Source of the DNA: a bacterium | GTDB lineage: Bacteria > Myxococcota_A > UBA9160 > UBA4427 | Length of the DNA: 64,000 bases | Assembly (NCBI GenBank): GCA_024742285.1 | Contig: JANSYR010000001.1 | Coordinates: 682,001-746,000 of the forward strand | Reading direction: 5' to 3' | In this document: one piece after another, positions 1-8,469 of the stretch | Position numbering within the stretch: position 1 is the stretch's first letter | How the letters are laid out: every line of letters begins with the position of its first letter | Program-made: the position numbers and the translations under genes | Notes under the pieces: model-generated | The model's input: the letters and a program-made list of their open reading frames with translations, nothing else | The model's database searches: none | Told to the model about the DNA's origin: nothing

Positions 1-27
1 CGGTCGCTGGCGATATACGATACTCCT

Positions 28-46
28 GGTAGCTTATTTCGCTACC
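28..46. promoter_or_regulatory. inverted repeat upstream of TetR gene, candidate operator
   Basis: GGTAGC (28-33) and GCTACC (41-46) form a perfect 6-bp inverted repeat with a 7-nt AT-rich spacer. An outer pair, TCCTGG (24-29) and CCAGGA (51-56), partly overlaps it. The repeat lies 20 to 38 nt upstream of the TetR start codon, just after a weak -10-like GATACT (19-24). TetR-family repressors usually bind such repeats to control themselves. Its role as operator is inferred. Confidence 0.5.
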
Positions 47-65
47 GGGACCAGGAGCGCGCGTC

Positions 66-716
66 ATGCCCACGGCGAAGGCCGGAAAGAAGAGACCGAC
101 CGCCGCGCCGCCCCGGCCGCGACGCTCTGGACGCCCTCGCGACCCCGACGCCGACCGCTCGATCATCGACGCCACCCTCGACCTGATCGCCGAGCAGGGA
201 TTCGACGGCGTTCGCGTCGCGGACGTCGCCGACCGGGCCGGCGTCGCCAAGACCACGATGTACCGGCGCTGGCCGAGCAAGACCCACCTCGTCGTCGCCG
301 CACTCCGCGCCGCGCCGCCCCTCGACCCGATCGATACGGGCAGCGTCGACGAAGACCTCCGGACGCTGCTGACCCAGTTCATCGGCATCACCGAGACGGT
401 CCCCCTCGTCGGTCTCCTCGCCTCCCTCGCCGCCGAGCGCCAGAAGGAGCCGCGACTCGCCCAGGAGATGGACGACTACGTCCTCGAGCGGATGCGCCCG
501 GTCGCGGAAGCACTCGAGCGCGGCGTCGAGCGCGGCGAGCTCCCCGCGGAGGCGGACCTCGACCTGATGGCGGGCATGCTGGGTGGCGCGGTCGTGCTGC
601 GCCTCTTCTTCGGCGGCGCGACGGATGCGGGAACCGTGGACCGGCTCGTCGACATGGTCCTCCGCTCGGCGCAACCGCCCGGGACGAACGCGCGTGAATC
701 GAGCGAGCGCGCATGA
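66..716 (+). CDS. TetR/AcrR family transcriptional regulator
   Basis: This 216-residue protein has the TetR layout. After a basic, proline-rich N-terminal tail (residues 1-30) comes a helix-turn-helix domain at about 31-75 that ends in the typical TTMYRRWPSK. A helical C-terminal ligand and dimer domain follows. The helices include the family-typical 'AGVAKTTMYRRW' recognition segment. The C-terminal domain looks like the class often found beside dioxygenase and acyl-CoA genes, but no ligand can be read from the sequence. An inverted repeat immediately upstream suggests autoregulation. The gene is followed after 73 nt by a same-strand extradiol dioxygenase-like gene, which it may control. Confidence 0.93.
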   Translation: MPTAKAGKKRPTAAPPRPRRSGRPRDPDADRSIIDATLDLIAEQGFDGVRVADVADRAGVAKTTMYRRWPSKTHLVVAALRAAPPLDPIDTGSVDEDLRTLLTQFIGITETVPLVGLLASLAAERQKEPRLAQEMDDYVLERMRPVAEALERGVERGELPAEADLDLMAGMLGGAVVLRLFFGGATDAGTVDRLVDMVLRSAQPPGTNARESSERA

Positions 717-789
717 ATCCCGGCCTCGAGTCTTCTCATCCTGGCCGCTTCGAAACGAAGTCGCCCCACTGCAACGGAGCCCCCCACCC

Positions 790-1749
790 ATGAACACGAA
801 TCGAATCGAATACGCGGGCCTCGGCTACGTCGGCGTCGCGGCGAACGACGCCAAGGCCTGGCTCGAGTTTGCGACCGAAGTCTGCGGTTTGATGCCGTCG
901 ACCATTCCGCCCGGTGATCGCGGCCCGATCCTCGCGCCGGCCCCCGAGCGGGGCGGGACGGGACCCGACGGATCCGTCTACCTCAAGATGGACGACCGAC
1001 AATGGCGGATCGCCGTGCACCCGGCTGAAGAGCCCGGTCTCCGCTATCTCGGCTTCGAAGTGAAGTCGCAGGGGAGCTTCGATCTCGTCGTCGAGCATCT
1101 CCAGAAGCGGGGCGGCGACGTACGCCCGGGCACGCCGGAGGAGCTCGATGCGCGTAGCGTGGCCTCGCTCGCCGTGCTCGAAGATCCGGCCGGCCACCGG
1201 ATCGAGCTCTTCGCCGGCCCGGTGCGCGACCGCGACTTCCGCTCGCCGACCGGGACGCGCTTCCTGACCGGCGATCTCGGCATGGGTCACGTCGTGCTCT
1301 ACGTGCCGGACATCGAGGCGGCCCTCGCCTTCTACCGGAACGTGCTGGGCTTCGAGCGGTCCGACTACATGACCTTCGGTCCGAACGGGATGGGGATCCA
1401 CTTCCTGCGGTGCACCCGCCGACACCACAGCATCGCCCTCCTCCAGATCGGCGAGCTCACGGGACTGCAGCACCTCATGCTCGAGACCGAATCCCTCGAC
1501 GAGCTCGGCGGCGCCCTCGATCGCGCGATGGCGAAGGGCGTTCCGATCACTTCGACCCTCGGCCGTCACCGCAACGACGAGACCGTGTCCTTCTACATGC
1601 AGGGGCCGTCGGGCTTCGACGTCGAGATCGGTTGGGACGGACTGCTGATCGGCGACGACTGGGTCGAGAACGAGTTCGCGGGCGGGGGCGATCTGTGGGG
1701 ACATCACGGCCTCGACGCGGAATCCCTCGAGCCGCGGGAAACGAGCTGA
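790..1749 (+). CDS. VOC-family extradiol (type I) ring-cleavage dioxygenase-like protein
   Basis: This 319-residue protein has two vicinal-oxygen-chelate modules, as in BphC and HsaC enzymes that cleave catechols next to the hydroxyls using Fe(II). The C-terminal module keeps the expected metal triad: H167 (in GHVVLYVPD), H228 (in LQHLML) and E279 (in FDVEIGW). It also keeps Y269 (FYMQGPSG) and H212/H213 where BphC has its acid-base histidine. The length is slightly above the usual 290-300. The ATG at 790 is preferred over upstream starts because the VOC fold begins right after it. The real substrate (catechol, biphenyl-diol or steroid catechol) cannot be read. The neighbouring TetR gene is a plausible regulator. 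Confidence 0.88.
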   Translation: MNTNRIEYAGLGYVGVAANDAKAWLEFATEVCGLMPSTIPPGDRGPILAPAPERGGTGPDGSVYLKMDDRQWRIAVHPAEEPGLRYLGFEVKSQGSFDLVVEHLQKRGGDVRPGTPEELDARSVASLAVLEDPAGHRIELFAGPVRDRDFRSPTGTRFLTGDLGMGHVVLYVPDIEAALAFYRNVLGFERSDYMTFGPNGMGIHFLRCTRRHHSIALLQIGELTGLQHLMLETESLDELGGALDRAMAKGVPITSTLGRHRNDETVSFYMQGPSGFDVEIGWDGLLIGDDWVENEFAGGGDLWGHHGLDAESLEPRETS

Positions 1750-1761
1750 GGCGCGCCCCGT

Positions 1762-2244
1762 TCACGAATCGAGCCGCTTCTCCATGTCGACCTCGACCGG
1801 CTCGAAGCCCTCGTCCTCGTAGAGCGCGATTGCCCCGCGGTTGCCCGCGAGAACCGAGAGTCGGAGCGTCGTGACCCCGGCCTCCCGGACGGCGGCTTCC
1901 GCCCGCCGAAGGAGCGCGCGCCCGACGCCCTGGCCACGCGCGGCGGGGCTCACCACGAGATCGCTCACGTAGCCCATCTCGCCCGGCGGGTCGTCGAGCT
2001 CGTCGGAGACGTAGCGCCGCCAGACGCTGACGTAGCCGACGACCGTCCCCTCGCGCTCCGCGACGAGGAGGACGCCATCGTAGACCCGCGCCCGCTCGAA
2101 GAGCTTCGCCAGATAGTCGTCCGCGATCTCCTCGCTCGGCCGCATCCGCGGATCGATCGCGCGCTCCGTCTCGTGGAGCTCGACGAAGAGCGAGCGTACG
2201 ACGGCCGCATCGCGCTCGGCCGCGTAGTCGCGGATCGTCGTCAT
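1762..2244 (-). CDS. GNAT family N-acetyltransferase
   Basis: A 160-residue single-domain GCN5-related acyltransferase, which would transfer an acetyl group from acetyl-CoA to an amine. The CoA-binding motif A is clear as RGQGVG (residues 103-108), followed by ALLRRAE. The last strand-helix pair is seen in 'LAGNRGAIALYEDEGFEP'. The length is typical. The start overlaps the stop of the upstream membrane-protein gene by 4 nt, so the two are probably translated together. The acceptor substrate is unknown. Confidence 0.92.
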   Translation of the reverse strand: MTTIRDYAAERDAAVVRSLFVELHETERAIDPRMRPSEEIADDYLAKLFERARVYDGVLLVAEREGTVVGYVSVWRRYVSDELDDPPGEMGYVSDLVVSPAARGQGVGRALLRRAEAAVREAGVTTLRLSVLAGNRGAIALYEDEGFEPVEVDMEKRLDS

Positions 2245-2615
2245 GCGATGCGTCGGCGTTCGAGAATCGTCGCCATCAGAAGCGCCCCGATTCCCACGAG
2301 GTCGACGTAGAGCACCCGGAGCAGGGCCGCGTTCGCGTCTCCGACGAGCGCGACGAAAGCGACGAAGGTCGACATGCTCGTCAGGCCGAGCACGCTGGCG
2401 ACGCGACGAAGCGTCGGTCGAACGACGGCGGCCGCGAGCAACGCGCCCACCAGCGCGATCGTGACCGCGCGATGCCGCAGTACGATCTCCAGGTTCGCGT
2501 GCTCGACGGGAAAGCCGTAGAGCGCCTCGAGGCGCCCCGCCGAGAAAGCGCCGACGATCGGGATCAGGTTGATCGCCGCAGCCGTCGCGAAGAGAAGGGG
2601 GACGAGGCGCGCCAT
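2241..2615 (-). CDS. small four-helix membrane protein
   Basis: A 124-residue hydrophobic protein with about four predicted transmembrane helices: residues 1-24, 46-64, 73-92 and 100-118. A conserved-looking 'YGFPVEHANLEIVLRHRA' stretch lies after the first helix, a pattern seen in small bacterial membrane proteins of unknown function similar to DUF4345-type proteins. It sits directly upstream of, and overlaps by 4 nt, the GNAT gene on the same strand. No catalytic residues are evident. Function unknown. Confidence 0.8.
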   Translation of the reverse strand: MARLVPLLFATAAAINLIPIVGAFSAGRLEALYGFPVEHANLEIVLRHRAVTIALVGALLAAAVVRPTLRRVASVLGLTSMSTFVAFVALVGDANAALLRVLYVDLVGIGALLMATILERRRIA

Positions 2616-2704
2616 CCCCCGAGGCTACCGTGACTGAATCGGCGGACCAGAGCCAATTCCGCTCGCAGCTTCTGGACCATCGGGATTCTCTCGACGACCG
2701 CCCT

Positions 2705-3517
2705 CTAGCGGCAGCCCGGACGCCGGCCCGAGGCGCGCGCCGCTTCGTAGAGCTGAAGGGCTTCGGGCATCGCCTCGCGAAGGCGCGCGATGCGCGTCGT
2801 GCCGCTCGGATGCGTCGACAGGATCTCCGGAGGACGTTGGCCGGACGCGGCGCGGCCCATGTTCTGCCAGAGCGTGACGGATTCGCGGGGATCGAATCCG
2901 GCGCGGGCCATCAGGCGGAGGCCGATGTGATCCGCCTCGCTCTCGTGATCGCGACTGAACTTCATCAGCCCGACCTGCGCCCCGACACCGAGCACCCCCA
3001 GCAGCTGCTGGCTCTCGGGTGTCTCCGTGCCGGTGAAGATCGAAGCGCCGACGAGCAGCCCCTGGGCCGCGTAGGTCTGCGAGACGCGCTCGTTCCCGTG
3101 TCGCGCCAGCACGTGTCCGACCTCGTGCCCCATCACCGCCGCCAGCTGGTCGGGCGTCGTCGCGACGTTCAGGAGTCCGGTATGCACGCCCATCCGGCCG
3201 CCGGGAAGCGCGAAGGCGTTCGCCGAGTCGTCGGCGAAGAGCTCCGTCTCCCATCCCTGGACGACCACGACGCCCATGTCGTCGGGCGTCAGCACCCCGG
3301 TGATCGCGTCGGCGACACACTGCACGAGGCGACGCTGCGCCGCGTTCGTCGAGCGCGGCGTCGTCGACTTCATCTCCTCGAAGGCCGCGATCCCCATCGA
3401 GGCCATCTCCGTCGGCGACTGCATGAGCAGCTGCCGCCGTCCGAGGGGCGAGGTGGCACACGCGGTCATCACGAGCGTCGCGACGAGACAGGACCAGAAG
3501 AACTTTCGGTTTCGCAC
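2705..3517 (-). CDS. M48 family metalloprotease, lipoprotein
   Basis: A zinc protease of the Ste24/HtpX-like M48 family, most like the periplasmic LoiP/BepA group that degrades or quality-checks outer-membrane proteins. The zinc site is HEVGH (in MGHEVGHVLARH) with the third ligand in HESEADHIGLRL. The C-terminal 'LSTHPSGTTRI' is typical of the family. The N-terminus is a lipoprotein signal with cysteine in the lipobox VMTAC, so the mature protein is probably membrane anchored. No ATG fits. I chose GTG at 3517 because AGGAAAG lies about 8 nt upstream. A GTG at 3532 is the alternative. About 270 residues, normal for the family. Confidence 0.9.
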   Translation of the reverse strand: MRNRKFFWSCLVATLVMTACATSPLGRRQLLMQSPTEMASMGIAAFEEMKSTTPRSTNAAQRRLVQCVADAITGVLTPDDMGVVVVQGWETELFADDSANAFALPGGRMGVHTGLLNVATTPDQLAAVMGHEVGHVLARHGNERVSQTYAAQGLLVGASIFTGTETPESQQLLGVLGVGAQVGLMKFSRDHESEADHIGLRLMARAGFDPRESVTLWQNMGRAASGQRPPEILSTHPSGTTRIARLREAMPEALQLYEAARASGRRPGCR

Positions 3518-3647
3518 GATGACTTTCCTCACATCGATCTCCGAGAGATGAATGCGGCGACCGTCGAGGTCGACACGCGAAGTTTCCGCTCGACGATGCG
3601 ACGTCTCGTCGAATCGACGCACCGTCGCCCGGGACCGGCGGACGGAA

Positions 3648-3735
3648 TGGCGGAGAGGGTGGGATTCGAACCCACGAGAGCTTTCACTCTGCCGGTTTTC
3701 AAGACCGGTGCCTTCAACCGCTCGGCCACCTCTCC
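3648..3735 (-). tRNA. tRNA-Ser (UGA anticodon)
   Basis: The 88-nt cloverleaf begins GGAGAGGTGGCCGAG and ends in CCTCTCC, a G discriminator and an encoded CCA. The acceptor stem GGAGAGG/CCTCTCC is perfect. The anticodon stem CCGGT/ACCGG encloses the loop CTTGAAA, giving anticodon TGA, which reads UCA and other UCN serine codons. The T arm is GTGGGTTCGAATCCCAC. A long variable arm, as in class II tRNAs such as tRNA-Ser, lies between the anticodon and T arms. Confidence 0.97.
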
Positions 3736-3820
3736 GGATCAGGGTCGGACAGAGGCTATCGCTGACCGCGCGCGGGCACCAAGGTAGGCTTCCTCCGTCC
3801 TCTCGGACGGGAGTTCCACC

Positions 3821-4858
3821 ATGTCGCCCCAGACCGGATCCGCCCTGGCGGAGGTGCTCGAACGCCACGCTTCGGCGGAAGGCGCGCTCGTCCTCTCCGC
3901 GGCGGTCGATCGCTCGGCGCCGGTCACGCGCTGGACGGGTGCGGAGGGCCGGAACGGTCGGGAGCCGATCGTCCTGGCCTACAGCATCACCAAGACGATG
4001 ATCGCGGCGCTGGTCTTCCGCCGCGTCGAGGCCGGACGACTCTCTCTCGACGACCCGATCGGGCAGTGGTTCCCGGACGTGCCCGACGGAGACGCGATCC
4101 CGCTCTGGCGCGTACTCCAGCACTCCGCGGGTCTTCCGGACTACGGCGCCGACGCGGCCTATCACGATACGCTCCGCGATCACCCGGGCGAGCCCTGGAC
4201 CTTCGAGGACTACGCGGACCGGACCTACCGCCGCGGCCTCGCCTACCCGCCCGGAGCCGGCTGGGCCTATTCGAACCCGGGCTACATGCTCCTGCGCGAA
4301 CTGGTCGTTCGAATCGAGGGGCGGCCCTTCGCGCAGCTCGTCGAGGACGAGATCGCGCGACCCCTCGCCCTCGAAGAGACACGCGTGGTCGAGACGATCG
4401 AAGACCTCGCGGGTCTCACGCCGGCGCGCAGCGAACGGCTGAGCGATTCCTCGATCCCGGTCCACGAATCCATGCACCCCGGCTGGGTCTCTCATGGCGT
4501 CGTGCGTTCCCGCGCCTCCGAGATCGTCCGGTTCTACGAAGCCTTCTCGCTCCGACGCATCGTCGCCCCGGGTTCCCTCGCGCGCATGACCGACCTCCAG
4601 TGGATCGGTCGCGAGGCCGCGCCGGACGTCCGACCGAGCTCGGGCTGCGGTGTCCTCGGCGATCCGAGGCATCGCGCCGGCTTCTGGTACGGCCACGGGG
4701 CCGGCGGACCCGGTTACAATGGGCTCGCCATGCACTTCCCCGACCTCGCGGGATCGGGGCGACCGGTCACGATCTGCGCGTTCCGCGCGAGCGAGCGCGA
4801 CCCGCTCGCGGAGACGCTCGCCCACGAAGTCGTCGAAGCGCTCGTGGGTCGCCTCTGA
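3821..4858 (+). CDS. serine hydrolase, beta-lactamase (class C / esterase) family
   Basis: A 345-residue protein of the penicillin-binding/beta-lactamase fold, as in EstB-type esterases and class C enzymes. The nucleophile motif is SITK (S55, K58). The second motif is the tyrosine type, YSN at 150-152. A GHGAGGPG stretch near residue 291 takes the place of the KTG box, as in many esterase-type members. No signal peptide is visible, so it is probably cytoplasmic and not a drug-resistance enzyme. It is separated by 15 nt from the following SDR gene, suggesting co-transcription. Substrate unknown. Confidence 0.9.
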   Translation: MSPQTGSALAEVLERHASAEGALVLSAAVDRSAPVTRWTGAEGRNGREPIVLAYSITKTMIAALVFRRVEAGRLSLDDPIGQWFPDVPDGDAIPLWRVLQHSAGLPDYGADAAYHDTLRDHPGEPWTFEDYADRTYRRGLAYPPGAGWAYSNPGYMLLRELVVRIEGRPFAQLVEDEIARPLALEETRVVETIEDLAGLTPARSERLSDSSIPVHESMHPGWVSHGVVRSRASEIVRFYEAFSLRRIVAPGSLARMTDLQWIGREAAPDVRPSSGCGVLGDPRHRAGFWYGHGAGGPGYNGLAMHFPDLAGSGRPVTICAFRASERDPLAETLAHEVVEALVGRL

Positions 4859-4873
4859 GAGAAGGAAGACAGA

Positions 4874-5665
4874 ATGGAACTCCAGCTACACGGCAAGCGC
4901 GCCCTGATCACCGGCAGCTATCGCGGAACCGGCGCCGGACTCGCGCGCGTCCTGGCGCGAGAGGGCGCGCAGGTCTGGGTCCACGGCTTCGAGATCGAGC
5001 CGGCGGAAGCCGTCGCCCAGTCGATTCGCCAGGAGGGATTCGAAGCCCACGCCGTCGCCGGTGACATCCGGAACGACGATGGCGCGCGAGACGTCGCGGC
5101 GAGCGTCGGAGAGATCGACGTCCTCGTGAACAACTACGGCGTCGCCGAAGGCGGCTCCTGGGAGAGCCCGACCGAGGACTGGATCGACATCTACCACAAG
5201 AACGTGCTCTCGGGCGTCCGGCTCGTCCACGCGCTGACGCCCGGCATGAAGGAGCGCGGCTGGGGTCGCGTGATCTTCCTCTCGACGGTCGGCTACGTCC
5301 GGCCGAATTCGCGCATGCCCCACTACTACGCGTCGAAGACCGCGCTGGTCAACATGACCGTCTCCCTCGCCAAGGAGCTCGCCAACACCGGGATCACCGT
5401 CAACTGCGTGAGCCCCGGCATCATCGCCACCGAAGAGATCCGCGAGATGTTCCGCCAGCGCGCCGAGAAGAACGGCGAGCCGACGGACTGGCCGAGCCTC
5501 GAGAAGGAGGCCGCCCTGAACGGTCCGATGGCGAACCCCGCCGGAATCATCGGGGACCCCGAGGACATCGGCCACCTCGTCGCGTTCCTCGCGAGCGACC
5601 GCGCCCGCTACATCAACGCCGCGAACCTCCGGATCGACGGCGGGACCGCGGATTCCATCCACTAA
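4874..5665 (+). CDS. SDR family oxidoreductase
   Basis: A 263-residue short-chain dehydrogenase/reductase with a Rossmann fold. The cofactor motif is TGSYRGTG (13-20), a variant of TGxxxGxG. NNYG (86-89) stands where NNAG is usual. The catalytic set is S137, Y151 and K155 (YYASK). The C-terminus 'NAANLRIDGGT' matches FabG-like classical SDRs. The start at 4874 has GAAGGAAG upstream. It forms a likely two-gene unit with the serine hydrolase 15 nt upstream. Substrate unknown. Confidence 0.93.
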   Translation: MELQLHGKRALITGSYRGTGAGLARVLAREGAQVWVHGFEIEPAEAVAQSIRQEGFEAHAVAGDIRNDDGARDVAASVGEIDVLVNNYGVAEGGSWESPTEDWIDIYHKNVLSGVRLVHALTPGMKERGWGRVIFLSTVGYVRPNSRMPHYYASKTALVNMTVSLAKELANTGITVNCVSPGIIATEEIREMFRQRAEKNGEPTDWPSLEKEAALNGPMANPAGIIGDPEDIGHLVAFLASDRARYINAANLRIDGGTADSIH

Positions 5666-5670
5666 TCGAA

Positions 5671-5699
5671 GTCGGAGTCGCAGTCGCAGTCGCAGTCGG
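5671..5699. repeat. short hexanucleotide tandem repeat
   Basis: Just after the SDR stop codon, GTCGGA is followed by three copies of GTCGCA and a partial GTCGG, giving nearly five 6-bp units. It sits in the 42-bp gap between two convergent genes. It is non-coding, and no function can be assigned. Confidence 0.8.
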
Positions 5700-5707
5700 C
5701 GCGACGC

Positions 5708-7063
5708 TCAGCCGACCGCGCGTTCGCCGCGCTGGCCTTCGAGGGTCCGGAGGATCGTCTCGTGCTCGGCGTGCCCGAGCGTGTACTTCATGGCGATCGC
5801 GAGGCTCGCCAGGATGAAGAGGATCGGGACGCCCGCGGTGAGACCGCGGATCGTGTACAGGACGACGTCGCCGTTCTCGACGTTCGGCTGGAAGCCGACC
5901 ACGTCGAGCACGAAGAGCCCGATGAAGACGCCGGTCGCGCCGGAGATCTTCCGCACGAAGGTGAAGATCCCCATGAACACGCCCTCGCGCCGTTCTCCAC
6001 ACGCGAGTTCGTCCTCGTCCGCGACGTCCGCGACCATCGACCAGGGCATCATGTCCGCCGCCGCGTAGCCGAATCCCGAGAGCAGGCTCACCAGGATCAT
6101 CGCCGCGTACGGCCACTCCGGTTGAAAGGTCAGCAGGCCGAGGAACGTCGTCGTCCAACCGACGCAGGCCCAGCGATAGACCTCCGCTTTGTCGCGCCCC
6201 CGCGCGAAGCGGAGCCAGACGGGCATCGCCATCACCGTCCCCATGATGAACGAGAACATCATCGACTCGAAGTAGTCGGGCCGGCCGATCACGTACGTGA
6301 AATAGTGGAGGAAGAGCGCCAGCGGCAGATCGATCGCGATCCGGCCGAGGGCGAAGAGCGCGAGCAGACGGCCGAAGTTGCGGTTGCCCGTGATCACGCC
6401 CAGGTACTCGCGGAGCGGCACGGGATCGGCGATCTCGCGCGGCGGCCGCTCCCACGTGACCCACCAGATCGGCAGCCAGGGCCACACGATCCAGAGCGAG
6501 AAGACCGCCCCGGTCATCGCCCAGGCCGGCGCGTCGCCGCCGAAGGTCGCCACGAGCGGACGAAACGCCACGGCGATCAGGAGGGTTCCGATCAAGGACA
6601 GCGCCGAGCGGAACGTCACCAACGCCGTCCGCTCGTCGTAGCTGTCCGTGAGATCGGGCATCAGAGCGTAGTAGGGGATCGCGCAGACGGTCATGCTGAT
6701 GCTGATCAAGACATAGACGCCCGCGTAGAAGACGAACTGGCCGAGGTCGCCTTCGAAGGCCGGCGCCGACCAGATCGCCGCGAAGGAGAGCGCGAAGGGA
6801 AGCGCGCCGATCAAGAAGAAGGGCCGCCGACGCCCCGCCTTCCAGCGCGTCCGGTCGGAGAGCCGCCCCATGTAGACGTCGGAGACCGCGTCGACGCTCC
6901 GGCCGACGAAAGGCACGAGGCCCGCCAGCCAGGGACGCATCTCGACGACGTCGGTCAGGTAGAAGGGAAAGACCATCGTGAGCGCGACCAGCGCCACGTT
7001 GATGGAATGGTCCCCCAGGCCGAAGACGAACTTGAGATGGAGGGGGAGCCGCGTGTCCTGCAC
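5708..7063 (-). CDS. GPH-type (MelB-like) MFS cation symporter
   Basis: A 451-residue polytopic membrane protein of the glycoside-pentoside-hexuronide:cation symporter family. About twelve hydrophobic helices are visible. The diagnostic loop after helix 2 reads 'VDAVSDVYMGRLSDRTR' followed by RRRPFFLIGA, matching the MelB pattern of an aspartate pair and DRTR. Members move sugars or other small solutes with Na+ or H+. In environmental proteobacteria many have unknown substrates. The length is normal. It is divergent from the DUF1624 acyltransferase 87 nt away. Confidence 0.9.
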   Translation of the reverse strand: MQDTRLPLHLKFVFGLGDHSINVALVALTMVFPFYLTDVVEMRPWLAGLVPFVGRSVDAVSDVYMGRLSDRTRWKAGRRRPFFLIGALPFALSFAAIWSAPAFEGDLGQFVFYAGVYVLISISMTVCAIPYYALMPDLTDSYDERTALVTFRSALSLIGTLLIAVAFRPLVATFGGDAPAWAMTGAVFSLWIVWPWLPIWWVTWERPPREIADPVPLREYLGVITGNRNFGRLLALFALGRIAIDLPLALFLHYFTYVIGRPDYFESMMFSFIMGTVMAMPVWLRFARGRDKAEVYRWACVGWTTTFLGLLTFQPEWPYAAMILVSLLSGFGYAAADMMPWSMVADVADEDELACGERREGVFMGIFTFVRKISGATGVFIGLFVLDVVGFQPNVENGDVVLYTIRGLTAGVPILFILASLAIAMKYTLGHAEHETILRTLEGQRGERAVG

Positions 7064-7150
7064 GGGGAGAGCCTACACGAAGGGCGCGCCGCCGGACCGC
7101 CCTGCGGTCGCGGGAGCGGGACGCGCTCGGACGGGTATCCTTGCCGCGCG

Positions 7151-8341
7151 ATGACCGAGACCCGAAGCGACATGAGCCGACTCGCGGCGATCGACTGGAT
7201 GCGGGGCTTCGTCATGGTCTTGATGGCCGTCGACCATGCCTCGCAGATGTGGAACGCAGGCCGGGTCGCTTCCGACTCCGCCTACCTCGCCAATCTCTTC
7301 GTCGGCGGCGACTACTGGATCCCCGGAACGGAGCTCGGCCCGGCCCAGTTCGTCACGCGCTGGATCACCCACCTCTGCGCTCCGACCTTCCTGTTCCTCT
7401 CGGGCACTTCTCTCGCGATGAGCTTCGAGAAGCGTCGCGCGCAGGGCATGGCCGAGAGGGAGCTCGATCGACACCTGCTGGTCCGCGCCGGCGTCGTGCT
7501 CGCCTGCGAGGGCCTCCTCTCCCTCATGGCGGCGAGCGGGATGCTGATGCTCCAGGTCCTCTTCGCGATCGGCGCGTCGATGATCGCGATGGTGCTGCTT
7601 CGGCGACTGCCCACGGCCCTGCTCGTCGCGATCGGCGTGGGCTGGCTCGCCGGGAGCGAGTTCGTCCTGATGCGGCTCCTGCCGATCCCGGAGGATCTCT
7701 CGACCGGCGCCGTGGATCACTTCTCGATGCTCTCGACGCTCCTCTTCGTTCCGGGAAACGGCAGCTTCGTCGTGAACTCGTATCCGATGACCCATTGGCT
7801 CGCGATGATGCTGCTCGGCTGGGCCTTCGGCCGCTTCCTCCTCGACCAGCCCGCGAACGAGCATGGACGCCAGGAGACGGAGAAGCTCCTGCTGCTCTGC
7901 GGCTGCACGGCCCTGCTGCTCTGGTCCCTCATTCGTAGCCAGAACGGCTACGGCAACATGGGCCTCCTCCGGGACGACCGATCGGTCATCCAGTTCCTCC
8001 ACATGTCGAAATACCCGCCGGCCCTCGTCTACTCCCTGATGGAGCTCGGCTTGATGGCGCTCGGCCTGGTCTTCTGCCTGCGAACCGAGCGGCGTCTCGC
8101 GAAACCCGTGAATCCGTGGAACCCGCTCCTCGTGTACGGACAGACGGCTCTCTTCTTCTACATGCTCCACTTCGTCCTGCTCGGCGCCGGCGCGATGGCG
8201 ATCACCGGCGGGATGATGCTCCGGGGCCTGACGGAGACCTGGATCGCGGCAGGGGCCGTGCTCGTCGTGCTCTACCCGGCCTGCGTCTGGTTCCGCCGAC
8301 TCAAGCGGCGCCATCCGGACAGCTTTCTCCAGTACATCTGA
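7151..8341 (+). CDS. DUF1624 / heparan-alpha-glucosaminide N-acetyltransferase-like membrane protein
   Basis: This 396-residue membrane protein starts with the family signature 'RLAAIDWMRGFVMVLMAVDH', which contains the conserved D-x-x-R-G and DH. About ten hydrophobic segments follow. The related catalytic domain in eukaryotic HGSNAT moves acetyl groups across membranes onto glucosamine. Bacterial members are mostly unstudied. The ATG at 7151 is chosen because the signature begins directly after it. Upstream in-frame sequence is arginine- and histidine-rich shadow sequence from the opposite strand and is not part of the protein. Exact substrate unknown. Confidence 0.87.
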   Translation: MTETRSDMSRLAAIDWMRGFVMVLMAVDHASQMWNAGRVASDSAYLANLFVGGDYWIPGTELGPAQFVTRWITHLCAPTFLFLSGTSLAMSFEKRRAQGMAERELDRHLLVRAGVVLACEGLLSLMAASGMLMLQVLFAIGASMIAMVLLRRLPTALLVAIGVGWLAGSEFVLMRLLPIPEDLSTGAVDHFSMLSTLLFVPGNGSFVVNSYPMTHWLAMMLLGWAFGRFLLDQPANEHGRQETEKLLLLCGCTALLLWSLIRSQNGYGNMGLLRDDRSVIQFLHMSKYPPALVYSLMELGLMALGLVFCLRTERRLAKPVNPWNPLLVYGQTALFFYMLHFVLLGAGAMAITGGMMLRGLTETWIAAGAVLVVLYPACVWFRRLKRRHPDSFLQYI

Positions 8342-8469
8342 GACGCCGTCGGCCGGCCCCCTCCTCCGTCACTCGAACGTGTCGCCGTACCGGGAACCGA
8401 CCGGCGGCGGGCAGCGTCGCACCGTGTGTCCCCCCGACACGCCGTGCCCCCGCGGCGAAGGAGTCCGCG

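Noticed and set aside
2705-4825. M48 protease frame extending 436 codons further upstream
   Set aside because: The extra part lies across tRNA-Ser and the opposite-strand hydrolase gene; the lipoprotein signal and ribosome sites place the start near 3517 or 3532.
3821-4858. Beta-lactamase gene read as antibiotic resistance
   Set aside because: The class C fold is shared with many esterases, the KTG box is replaced by GHGAGG, and there is no signal peptide.
5762-7150. N-terminal extension of the DUF1624 protein by over 460 codons
   Set aside because: It is the antisense of the GPH transporter gene and has charged, low-complexity composition. The family signature begins right after ATG 7151.
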